Positions 57,139-64,000 of a stretch of DNA of 64,000 nt are shown here, one piece after another. Source of the stretch: Albidovulum inexpectatum. GTDB taxonomy: Bacteria; Pseudomonadota; Alphaproteobacteria; Rhodobacterales; Rhodobacteraceae. A model generated the notes under the pieces. The model ran no database searches. It saw nothing but the letters and a program-made list of their open reading frames with translations, and was not told the origin of the DNA. A program made the position numbers and the translations under genes. The stretch covers positions 124,001-188,000 of the forward strand of contig NZ_PRDS01000004.1 in NCBI RefSeq assembly GCF_002927635.1. Direction: 5' to 3'. Positions within the stretch are counted from its first letter, which is position 1. Every line of letters begins with the position of its first letter.

Positions 57139-57962
57139 CCGTCACTCCGTCCACCGACACGCGGCGCGCGGGGCGTATCCTGTATGGTGCGGGTGTCGTC
57201 CTGTTATGCGCCTGGGTGCTGGGACCAATCTATCTGCTGGTCGTCAACACGCTGTCCTCGCCCGAAACGGTCAACACTTTCCCCAAACCGTTGATCCCCG
57301 AATTTGATACGGGCAGTCTGCGCTTCTTTCTTGAATTTGCCGGAATGCTGTCAGCGCTGAAAAACTCGGTTCTGGTGGCGGGGCTGACGATGATCCTGTC
57401 CATCCTGATCGGAGCCCCCGCAGGTTATGCGCTGTCGCGCTTCGACTTTCGTGGCAAGCAGGCCTTCCGGATGCTGATCCTGTTGACGCGGGCCTTTCCG
57501 CTGCCGCTGCTGGCGCTTCCGCTGGCGGTGATGTTTATCCGAACGGGCCTGGACGACACCATTCTGGGGCTTGCGCTGGTGCACACGACGCTGGCGGTCC
57601 CATTCTCGGTTCTCATCACCTATTCGCTCTTCTCGGGCATTCCTCTGGAGCTGGAAGAAGCCGCATGGACGCTGGGCTGTACACGGGTATCGGCCTTTGT
57701 CCGGGTGGTCCTGCCGCTGATCCTGCCCGGCATTACGGCCAGCGCGATCTTTGCCTTCGTCATCTCGTGGAACGAGGTCTTTGCCGCGGCCGTGCTGACC
57801 ATCGAGAACCGGACACTGACCGCGTTTCTGCTGCAAAATCTCGACACTTCGCCCCTGCACCTGAAATTCGCGGGCGGCTTCATCCTGGTCGTGCCGGCGC
57901 TGATCTTCATCTTCGCCGTCCGCAAGTACCTGTTTGCCATGTGGGGAATCGCCAACCGCTGA
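57135..57962 (+). CDS. Sugar ABC transporter permease (MalG/UgpE type)
   Basis: This 275-residue permease has six helices and the EAA loop LELEEAAWTLGCTRVSAFVRV. Family feature FAFVISWNEVFAAAVLT follows. Coupled to the first permease, 32 bp before the ATPase gene. Confidence 0.88.
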   Translation: MTVTPSTDTRRAGRILYGAGVVLLCAWVLGPIYLLVVNTLSSPETVNTFPKPLIPEFDTGSLRFFLEFAGMLSALKNSVLVAGLTMILSILIGAPAGYALSRFDFRGKQAFRMLILLTRAFPLPLLALPLAVMFIRTGLDDTILGLALVHTTLAVPFSVLITYSLFSGIPLELEEAAWTLGCTRVSAFVRVVLPLILPGITASAIFAFVISWNEVFAAAVLTIENRTLTAFLLQNLDTSPLHLKFAGGFILVVPALIFIFAVRKYLFAMWGIANR

Positions 57963-57994
57963 GGTGGGGCGACACGTCACGGAGAATTACCGAA

Positions 57995-59035
57995 ATGGCC
58001 GAAATCCAGATCCGCAATGTCGCCAAGCAGTTTGGCAGCTATACTGCATTGCGTGACATCAACCTGACCATTGCCGACCAGGAGTTCATGGTGCTTCTGG
58101 GCGCCTCGGGCTGTGGCAAGACGACCCTTCTGCGCATCATCGCGGGCCTGGAGACCGCAACCACCGGCGAGGTCTGGATCGGGGGGCGCCGGGTGGACCA
58201 CCTGCCGCCGCGCGATCGCGGCATCGCGATGGTGTTCCAGAATTATGCGGTCTTTCCGCATCTGACCGTGTTCGAGAATATTGGCTTTGGCCTGCGTATG
58301 CGCCGCATGGCCGAAACCGAGCTGCGCCAGCGTGTCGAACGGGTCGCCGAGCTGATGCATATCGAGCAGCTGCTCAAGCGTTATTCGGGCGAATTGTCTG
58401 GCGGCCAGCGCCAGCGGGTCGCGGTGGCCCGGGCTCTCGCGATGGAACCCGACGTGATCCTGATGGACGAACCCCTGTCGAATCTCGACGCGCTCCTGCG
58501 GCTCGAGATGCGGACCGAGTTGAAGGGCGTTCTGGCCGAAAGCCGCACCACCGCAATCTATGTCACCCATGATCAGGTCGAGGCCATGAGCCTGGCCGAC
58601 CGTATCAGCGTGATGCATCAGGGGCGCATCGTACAGGCCGCAAGCCCGATCGAGGTCTATCGCAACCCGGCCACCGAATTCGTCGGTGGTTTCATCGGCA
58701 ACCCGCCGATGAACTTCCTGCCTGCCCGCCCGCTGGGCGAGGGCAGGTGGCAGGTTGCCGGTCTGGTCGTCGATGGCCCGCGCCTCGACAAGCCCCTGCA
58801 TTTCGCGATTCGTCCCGAAGACCTGCGTCCGGCCGAAAACGGCCTGCAAGCCCGGGTCCGCGTGGTCGAGCCGCTGGGTGCGCATGTTCTGGTAACCTGC
58901 GATGTGGACGGGGCGATGCTTCGTGCCGTCCTTGACAGCGACATCAGCCTGAATCCAGGCGACCGGCTGACACTTGCCCCCCAACCCGACCGCATCCGCT
59001 GGTTCGACCCGGAAACGACGCGCGCGGTCCACTGA
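57995..59035 (+). CDS. Sugar ABC transporter ATPase (MalK/UgpC type)
   Basis: This 346-residue ATPase has Walker A GASGCGKTT, signature LSGGQRQR, Walker B VILMDEPLSNLD and switch YVTHDQVEAM, plus a TOBE-type C-terminal domain. The open frame extends upstream in phase with nothing; the ATG at 57995, with GGAGAATTAC ahead, gives the proper start. Powers uptake of the glycoside processed by the three enzymes that follow. Confidence 0.92.
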   Translation: MAEIQIRNVAKQFGSYTALRDINLTIADQEFMVLLGASGCGKTTLLRIIAGLETATTGEVWIGGRRVDHLPPRDRGIAMVFQNYAVFPHLTVFENIGFGLRMRRMAETELRQRVERVAELMHIEQLLKRYSGELSGGQRQRVAVARALAMEPDVILMDEPLSNLDALLRLEMRTELKGVLAESRTTAIYVTHDQVEAMSLADRISVMHQGRIVQAASPIEVYRNPATEFVGGFIGNPPMNFLPARPLGEGRWQVAGLVVDGPRLDKPLHFAIRPEDLRPAENGLQARVRVVEPLGAHVLVTCDVDGAMLRAVLDSDISLNPGDRLTLAPQPDRIRWFDPETTRAVH

Positions 59036-59044
59036 GAGACAGAC

Positions 59045-60322
59045 ATGCACGACACGCTGATCGCCGAAGCCCGCGCCATCCTGCGCCGCAACGACCGCGG
59101 CGCCTATACCGTGCCAACCCACGGTCTGTATCCGTTCCAGTGGAACTGGGACTCTGCCCTGACCGCGCTGGGGTTTTCGCATTTCGATATCGACCGTGCC
59201 TGGACCGAGATCGAGACCCTGTTCGCGCACCAGTGGCCCGACGGCATGGTGCCCCACATCATCTTTCACCAACCCGATGACGGCTATTTTCCCGGCCCCG
59301 AGGTCTGGGACACGGGCCGTCCGGTCCCGACATCGGGGATCACGCAACCGCCAGTCGCCGGTTTCGCGGTCCGTCGGCTGTTCGAACGATCTCGAAGCGA
59401 CCCGGCCGCGCGCGAACGGGCGCGCCGTCTCCTGCCGCGCATCCATGCGTGGCATGAATGGTTTCACCGCACGCGCGATCCGCAGGGCACGGGTCTGGTC
59501 GCAATCATCCACCCTTGGGAATCGGGGCGGGACAACTCGGTCGATTGGGACGCCGCCCTGGAAAGGGTGCCAACCGAAGGCGTTGCGGCCTTCCGCCGCC
59601 GCGACACGATCCATGCCGATCCCGCGCACCGTCCAACGGACGAGCAATACCGGCGCTACATCTGGCTGGTGCAGCATTTTCGCAACCTGAACTGGGACAC
59701 GGCGCGCCTGCACGAGGCCTCGCCGTTCCGGATCGTCGATCCGGGTTTCAACGGGATCCTGATCCGCTCCTGCTCTGACCTGGCGGAGCTTGCCGACGAA
59801 CTGGGTCAATCCGAAATCGCCGCGCAATCCCGGGCATTTGCCGAACGGGGCAGGGTCGCACTCGAGACCCTGTGGGACGACGATCTGGGCCAGTATCTTT
59901 GTCTGGATCGTGCCACCGGCGGCCATGTGAAAAGTGCCTCGGTCGGGGGCTTGCTTGCGGCCTTCGCCATATTGCCGCGCCGACGCGCCGGGGCAATCGC
60001 CGAACGGGTGCACAGGCTGGCAGCGCGCGCCCGCTTTGTCGTGCCCAGCCATGATCCGGACGCACCCGGATTCGACGCGCGCCGCTACTGGCGCGGGCCA
60101 GTCTGGCTGATCGTGAACTACATGATCGCCGACGGTCTGGTCCGATCCGGTGAAGACGCCTGTGCCCGGAGCATCCTGGACGACAGCCTGTCGCTGATCG
60201 CCACGGGGGGCTTTGCCGAATACTACGATCCCATGACCGGCGCGCCCTGCGGCGGGGGGCACTTCACATGGACCGCAGCGATGGTTATCGAGATGCTGAG
60301 CAACCAGCGGACACCGGCATGA
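59045..60322 (+). CDS. GH63-type glycoside hydrolase, probable mannosylglycerate (or glucosylglycerate) hydrolase
   Basis: This 425-residue cytoplasmic enzyme has the (alpha/alpha)6-type blocks of the mannosylglycerate-hydrolase branch of GH63: THGLYPFQWNWDSALTALG near the start and GFAEYYDPMTGAPCGGGHFT near the end. Probable acid and base are Asp167 or Asp169 (SVDWD) and Glu392 (FAEYY), unverified. It would split the glycosyl-glycerate into hexose and glycerate. The mannose-type isomerase and glycerate kinase that follow favour mannosylglycerate over glucosylglycerate. No signal peptide, consistent with hydrolysis after import. Confidence 0.75.
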   Translation: MHDTLIAEARAILRRNDRGAYTVPTHGLYPFQWNWDSALTALGFSHFDIDRAWTEIETLFAHQWPDGMVPHIIFHQPDDGYFPGPEVWDTGRPVPTSGITQPPVAGFAVRRLFERSRSDPAARERARRLLPRIHAWHEWFHRTRDPQGTGLVAIIHPWESGRDNSVDWDAALERVPTEGVAAFRRRDTIHADPAHRPTDEQYRRYIWLVQHFRNLNWDTARLHEASPFRIVDPGFNGILIRSCSDLAELADELGQSEIAAQSRAFAERGRVALETLWDDDLGQYLCLDRATGGHVKSASVGGLLAAFAILPRRRAGAIAERVHRLAARARFVVPSHDPDAPGFDARRYWRGPVWLIVNYMIADGLVRSGEDACARSILDDSLSLIATGGFAEYYDPMTGAPCGGGHFTWTAAMVIEMLSNQRTPA

Positions 60323-61005
60323 AGCGATCGCGCATCAACCAGATCATGGCCGAGGCGGACGAGCTGATCCGCCGGCATGGTTTCGTCCTGCCGCCCTTTG
60401 CGCGGTGGAGCCCCGAAGAGTTCCGCGCGCGCCGCGACGTGGCGCGCCACCTGATCGATGCGCGCTGTGGCTGGGACATCACCGATTACGGCGCGAATGA
60501 TTTCGACCGGATGGGCCTGTTCCTGTTCACGCTGCGCAACGGGCGGCTGGCCGACCTGCAGGCCGGACGCGGCATGTGCTATGCGGAAAAGCTGCTGATC
60601 TCGCGCCGGGATCAGCTGTCGCCGATGCATACCCATCGGCTCAAGGCCGAGGACATCATCAACCGCGGCGGGGCGACGCTGGTGATCGAGCTGTATGGCT
60701 CGGACGATGCGGGCAATTTCGCCGAGGATCGCGGCGGCACGGCGATGTGCGACGGCATCGCGCGCACATACGCCCCGGGCGAGAAGCTGCGCCTCGCGCC
60801 CGGCGAAAGCGTGACGCTGATGCCCGGCGACTGGCATGCCTTCTGGGCCGAGGGCGGCGACGTGCTGATCGGAGAGGTCTCGACCGTCAACGACGACGAG
60901 ACCGACAACATCTTCCGCGACCCGATCGGTCGCTTTGCCACGATCGAGGAGGACGAAGCGCCCGCCCATCTTCTGGTCAGCGATTATCGCGACTGGCTGG
61001 GCTAG
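60319..61005 (+). CDS. D-lyxose/D-mannose ketol-isomerase-type cupin
   Basis: This 228-residue protein matches the cupin D-lyxose isomerase family, whose members also isomerise D-mannose to D-fructose. Metal-site residues appear as His104 and His106 (MHTHRLKAED), Glu111, and His173 (GDWHAFW). N terminus contains the family helix INQIMAEADELIRRHGFVLP. ATGA overlap with the GH63 gene shows close coupling. In this operon the likely role is turning released mannose into fructose. Confidence 0.82.
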   Translation: MKRSRINQIMAEADELIRRHGFVLPPFARWSPEEFRARRDVARHLIDARCGWDITDYGANDFDRMGLFLFTLRNGRLADLQAGRGMCYAEKLLISRRDQLSPMHTHRLKAEDIINRGGATLVIELYGSDDAGNFAEDRGGTAMCDGIARTYAPGEKLRLAPGESVTLMPGDWHAFWAEGGDVLIGEVSTVNDDETDNIFRDPIGRFATIEEDEAPAHLLVSDYRDWLG

Positions 61006-61008
61006 GCC

Positions 61009-62292
61009 ATGCACGGTGCGCAGCCTGACCCAAGGCACGATCCGCAAGGCTTTCTGCGCGCGCTGTTCGACGCGGCCGTCGCTGCGGCCGATCCCTTGCG
61101 CGTCGGCCCTCCGCACCTGCCGCCACGGTCGAAGGGGCGGCTTGTGGTCATCGGCGCGGGCAAGGCCAGCGCGCGCATGGCCGAGGCGGTCGAAGCGCAT
61201 TACGGCCCCTGCGAGGGGCTTGTCATCACCCGCTATGGGCATGCCCGCCCGACGCGCGGGATCGAGATCGTCGAAGCCGGCCACCCGGTGCCCGATGCCG
61301 CGGGCGTGGCTGCGACCGAACGGATGCTGCGGCTTGTCTCGGGGCTGGGGCCCGACGATCTGGTCCTGGCGCTGATCTCGGGCGGCGGCTCGGCGCTGCT
61401 TTGCGCACCCGCGGCTGGACTGACCCTGGCCGACAAGATGGCGGTGACGCGGGCGCTTCTGGATTGCGGGGCGCCCATCGATCAGATCAACACGGTGCGC
61501 AAGCATCTGAGCCGAGTCAAGGGCGGGCAGCTGGCCGCAGCCTGCCATCCGGCGCGGGTGCTGGGGCTGATGATCTCGGACGTGCCCGGGGATGATCCGG
61601 CGGTGATCGCCTCGGGCCCGCTGTCGTCCGAACGCTCGACACCGGACGAGGCGCTGGCGATCCTGGACCGCCATGGACTGGATCTGCCGGAGGCGGTGCG
61701 GAGCGCACTGATGCGGCGCTCATCGGTGGTGCCGCCGGGGGATCCGCGCCTGACCAATGTCCAGACACGGATCATCGCCGCGCCATCACGCTCGCTGCAG
61801 GCGGCGGCCGATCTGGCGCGCAGGGCGGGATGCGAGCTGCGGCTGCTGGGCGACGACCTTCAGGGAGAGGCGCGGGAGCTGGGCGCCGAACAGGCGCGCA
61901 TGGCGCTGTCGCTGCTGCCCAGGGTGCGCGCCGACGGCCGGCCCCTGGTAATCCTGTCGGGGGGCGAATGCACGGTGACGCGGCGCGGCGACGGCATCGG
62001 CGGCCCGAACGCGGAATTCGCGCTGGCCGCGGCGCTGGCGCTGGACGGGGTGCCGGGCATCCATGTCATTGCCTGCGATACCGATGGCGTGGACGGCGCG
62101 GCCGAGATCGCAGGCGCCATCGCCGGGCCCGAAACGCTGCCCCGCGCCCGCGCGGCGGGCATCGACCCCGGCACGGCGCTGGCGCGAAACGACGCACACG
62201 GCTTCTTTGGCGCAATCGGCGGACAGGTCGTGACCGGCCCCACCCTGACCAATGTCAACGACTTCCGCGCAGTTCTGGTGGTGCCGGGGTAG
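61009..62292 (+). CDS. Glycerate 2-kinase (GckA/TtuD, MOFRL family)
   Basis: This 427-residue kinase converts D-glycerate to 2-phosphoglycerate. N-terminal Rossmann-like block RLVVIGAGKASARMAEAVEA and LISGGGSALLCAP are present, and the MOFRL domain shows ILSGGECTVTRRGDGIGGPN and ACDTDGVDGAAEIAG. It lies 3 bp after the isomerase gene. With the GH63 enzyme upstream it accounts for the glycerate half of the glycoside. Older annotations of this family as hydroxypyruvate reductase are unlikely to be right. Confidence 0.9.
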   Translation: MHGAQPDPRHDPQGFLRALFDAAVAAADPLRVGPPHLPPRSKGRLVVIGAGKASARMAEAVEAHYGPCEGLVITRYGHARPTRGIEIVEAGHPVPDAAGVAATERMLRLVSGLGPDDLVLALISGGGSALLCAPAAGLTLADKMAVTRALLDCGAPIDQINTVRKHLSRVKGGQLAAACHPARVLGLMISDVPGDDPAVIASGPLSSERSTPDEALAILDRHGLDLPEAVRSALMRRSSVVPPGDPRLTNVQTRIIAAPSRSLQAAADLARRAGCELRLLGDDLQGEARELGAEQARMALSLLPRVRADGRPLVILSGGECTVTRRGDGIGGPNAEFALAAALALDGVPGIHVIACDTDGVDGAAEIAGAIAGPETLPRARAAGIDPGTALARNDAHGFFGAIGGQVVTGPTLTNVNDFRAVLVVPG

Positions 62293-62338
62293 AGCCGATC
62301 ACCGTATCGGCGCACGGGTCAGGCTGGCACCATGCACG

Positions 62339-62365
62339 ACGCCCCGGCGGTTGCCGGGGCGTTTT
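62339..62365. terminator. Rho-independent terminator after the glycerate kinase
   Basis: ACGCCCCGGC and GCCGGGGCGT form a 10-bp stem with a 4-base loop followed by a short T run. It lies between convergent operons and can also end the Tad-type genes on the minus strand. Confidence 0.85.
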
Positions 62366-62386
62366 CGCATTCGTGGTGGTCTTCGA

Positions 62387-63739
62387 TCAGCCCGCCAAGC
62401 GGAAATAGGCAGCCTCGAAATTGTTGTTCATGCCTGCGCCGTTGCAGAAGCCGAACGCGCCGTTCGAGGTGACGTCAAGTTTGCCGCCGGCGACGATGGA
62501 CGCGCCCTCGATCCCGTCGGCATTGGCCGTCATCGAGATATCGCCCGCGGCCAGGATCTGGCTGCCATAGATATTGACCTTCGAGGCAAACTCGACCCCG
62601 CCGCGTGTCACCAGTTGAACGTCGCCGCCTTCGGCGCAACCATCGTCCCGGCCCAGCGTGATGTCGGACGAGGCAAAGACCGATTTCGCGTCGGTATTGT
62701 CCACCAGGATCACGGCGTCCTCGATGACCGCGCCGGCCTTGATCTGAATCCGGCAATTCGTGATCAGCACGGCCTCGCGGATCACGGCATCGCTTTCGAT
62801 CGTCATGTGCGTCTTGGAATTCGGACAGGTCGCGCGGTGAATGCGGCCCTCCTGGATCGTGCCGGCCGTGATGCCCTTCTTGTAGTTCACCGTAATGATA
62901 TTACCCGAGTCGAGATAATCCCTGTAATAGGGCGAGCCCGCGATCATGTAGCCCACGCCGGCATCATAGGGCTCCTCGGCGCCCAGAAATATGTCGTCGA
63001 TGCGATTGAGGATCCGGGGCGCATAGGACCCATCGCGCAAAGCCTGGGCCAGCCCGGTATTGGACTCGAAGCCCGAGGCGGGCAGGTCGATGTTGCGCTT
63101 GTCGGGCATCGACACGACCACGCCGGGTTCGAACGTGTTACCCGAACTGACCGAGACATAGCTTTGCGAATGAATGCAGAACCCGGCCTTGAACACGCCG
63201 TTCGACTGCATGTCCACGCGATCCATCGCGACAAAGCCTTCGCGGAAGCAGGACGGATAATAGGTCGTGTAGACAGATTGCGTCGTGACGTTCCAAGCGT
63301 TCAGACCGGCCAGCTTGAGCAGCAGAACCGGCACCCCGTTTCCGTTCGCTTCGGCCTGGCGGGTCGTGACCAGCACCGCGTCGCGCGCGGCGGGGTCCGC
63401 GATGAACTGATGCCTGGTTTCGTCCCAGCGGCCAAAGCGGATGTCATCCGCGGTCAGCACGGTGCCATAGCGCGATGGCGGCATGTTGTCGGCCGCGAGC
63501 TGCAGCGCGATCTGCCTGGCCTCGTCCGCCGATTTGAGTTCGCGCGAATACAGGGCCGCATGGGCAACCGTATCGGCCGTGACCTGCAGCCGGGTGCGCG
63601 CGGCGATGGCATTGGCATAGTCCACGGCAAGGCCGCCCATCATCAGGCAGGCCAGAAGGATCAACAACGCAAATGCCGTTATCCCGCCCGCTTGGTCCCC
63701 GGCCAGATCCCGCACATGTTTGGTCAGACGGCTTTTCAT
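62387..63739 (-). CDS. TadG-like pilus assembly protein
   Basis: This 450-residue protein starts with a short cytoplasmic stretch and one helix (about residues 18-40) in the TadE/TadG style (GGITAFALLILLACLMMGGLAVDYANA, conserved Asp-Tyr-Ala). The C-terminal half is a run of beta-strand-like units (IREAVLITNC, IEDAVILVDN, GVEFASKVNI) suggesting a beta-helix or repeat barrel instead of the usual von Willebrand A domain. It is 3 bp downstream of a TadE-like gene. Probably part of Flp/Tad pilus biogenesis. Confidence 0.72.
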   Translation of the reverse strand: MKSRLTKHVRDLAGDQAGGITAFALLILLACLMMGGLAVDYANAIAARTRLQVTADTVAHAALYSRELKSADEARQIALQLAADNMPPSRYGTVLTADDIRFGRWDETRHQFIADPAARDAVLVTTRQAEANGNGVPVLLLKLAGLNAWNVTTQSVYTTYYPSCFREGFVAMDRVDMQSNGVFKAGFCIHSQSYVSVSSGNTFEPGVVVSMPDKRNIDLPASGFESNTGLAQALRDGSYAPRILNRIDDIFLGAEEPYDAGVGYMIAGSPYYRDYLDSGNIITVNYKKGITAGTIQEGRIHRATCPNSKTHMTIESDAVIREAVLITNCRIQIKAGAVIEDAVILVDNTDAKSVFASSDITLGRDDGCAEGGDVQLVTRGGVEFASKVNIYGSQILAAGDISMTANADGIEGASIVAGGKLDVTSNGAFGFCNGAGMNNNFEAAYFRLAG

Positions 63740-63742
63740 GGC

Positions 63743-64000
63743 TCAGTTCTCCATCAGATGTTCGGCGCGCACCGTGATGCGGGTGCCCTGAAAGACCTTG
63801 GCGATGCCAAAGACATCCAGATCGGTCACCGGGGCGCTTGCGGTGGTGGTGATCAGGCCGGCGACGATGCTGGTCGAGGCCTGCGGGTCCGAGGTGATGA
63901 TCGCCAGCCTCTGGGTGATGAAGTGTTCGGTTTCCTGTTCGTCCTTCAGGCGATGGATCGACAGGTTCCGGTTCGCGTCCTGCACGACGCGCAGCATCGT
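63743..64000 (-). CDS. TadE-like pilus assembly protein, partial (5' end beyond the right edge)
   Basis: The last 85 codons of a frame that continues past the window edge read TMLRVVQDANRNLSIHRLKD near the edge and end ITVRAEHLMEN. This is like the soluble part of TadE-family proteins in Rhodobacterales, which follow an N-terminal pseudopilin-type helix that is not seen here. An internal Met at 63997 is not taken as the start. It lies directly upstream of the TadG-like gene. Confidence 0.6.
   Translation of the reverse strand, partial: TMLRVVQDANRNLSIHRLKDEQETEHFITQRLAIITSDPQASTSIVAGLITTTASAPVTDLDVFGIAKVFQGTRITVRAEHLMEN

Noticed and set aside
57977-60262. Open frame of 761 codons on the minus strand
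   Set aside because: It is antisense to the ATPase and GH63 genes, which have clear family motifs. The composition (Gly, Asp, Arg, His rich, no domain) is what high-GC codon use produces on the opposite strand.
61009-62292. Annotation as hydroxypyruvate reductase
   Set aside because: The MOFRL kinase motifs and operon context support glycerate 2-kinase; the reductase name is a legacy label for this family.

Overview
The window is GC-rich DNA from an alphaproteobacterium, most likely a member of the Rhodobacterales (Paracoccus/Roseobacter relatives). Supporting signs are the dense operons with ATGA stop/start overlaps, six complete transport systems of the TRAP and ABC types, the urt-ure arrangement, thiCOSGED behind a TPP riboswitch, and Tad pilus genes. 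I see no rRNA, tRNA, CRISPR array or intact mobile element. Whether this is chromosome or plasmid cannot be told from the sequence. Genus-level placement is inference.

Layout. 1-6258 (minus): urea ABC importer urtABCDE running into urease accessory gene ureD, which is cut by the window edge. 6774-25404: a large polyuronate (alginate) utilization locus. It holds a secreted PL7 alginate lyase; a possible ten-gene minus-strand operon (AlgS/M1/M2/Q-type ABC importer, PL15 exo-oligoalginate lyase, SDR reductase, TRAP transporter, KdgF); two GntR regulators; a MATE transporter; KduI/KduD; and the kinase KdgK. Polymer is cut outside the cell, oligomers are imported and cut to unsaturated monouronates, these are ketonised and reduced to KDG, and KdgK forms KDPG. 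No KDPG aldolase is in the window. 25588-28195: cupredoxin, a secreted helical protein, an ECF sigma factor and its anti-sigma factor. 28205-28518: C-terminal scrap of a TonB-dependent receptor. 28621-33942 (minus): thiamine operon with TPP riboswitch. 34002-37022 (minus): hemP, a secreted protein, exbB, two exbD and tonB.

37428-38132 is a small outer-membrane beta-barrel protein. 38197-42893 is a gluconokinase plus TRAP operon with a divergent LacI-type regulator and a clear operator between them. 43158-52516 holds an ankyrin-like periplasmic protein and then an unusual group: M20 deacylase, GntR regulator, ectoine-hydrolase-like M24 protein, class III aminotransferase, and a PhnDCEE phosphonate-type importer. 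52609-53511 is a scar of a decayed IS6-type transposase and a beta-barrel fragment.

53644-62292 is a LacI-controlled operon: sugar ABC importer, GH63-type glycosidase, D-lyxose/D-mannose isomerase-type cupin and glycerate 2-kinase. Together these read as a complete route for mannosylglycerate (digeneaside): import, hydrolysis to mannose and glycerate, mannose to fructose, glycerate to 2-phosphoglycerate. 62387-64000 (minus) holds TadG-like and TadE-like pilus genes, the last cut by the edge.

As a whole the window describes a versatile marine or algae-associated heterotroph using alginate, possibly red-algal mannosylglycerate, gluconate, urea and possibly phosphonates. The alginate and gluconate branches converge on the Entner-Doudoroff pathway. 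All six solute-binding-protein genes in the window are followed by an inverted repeat before the next operon gene.
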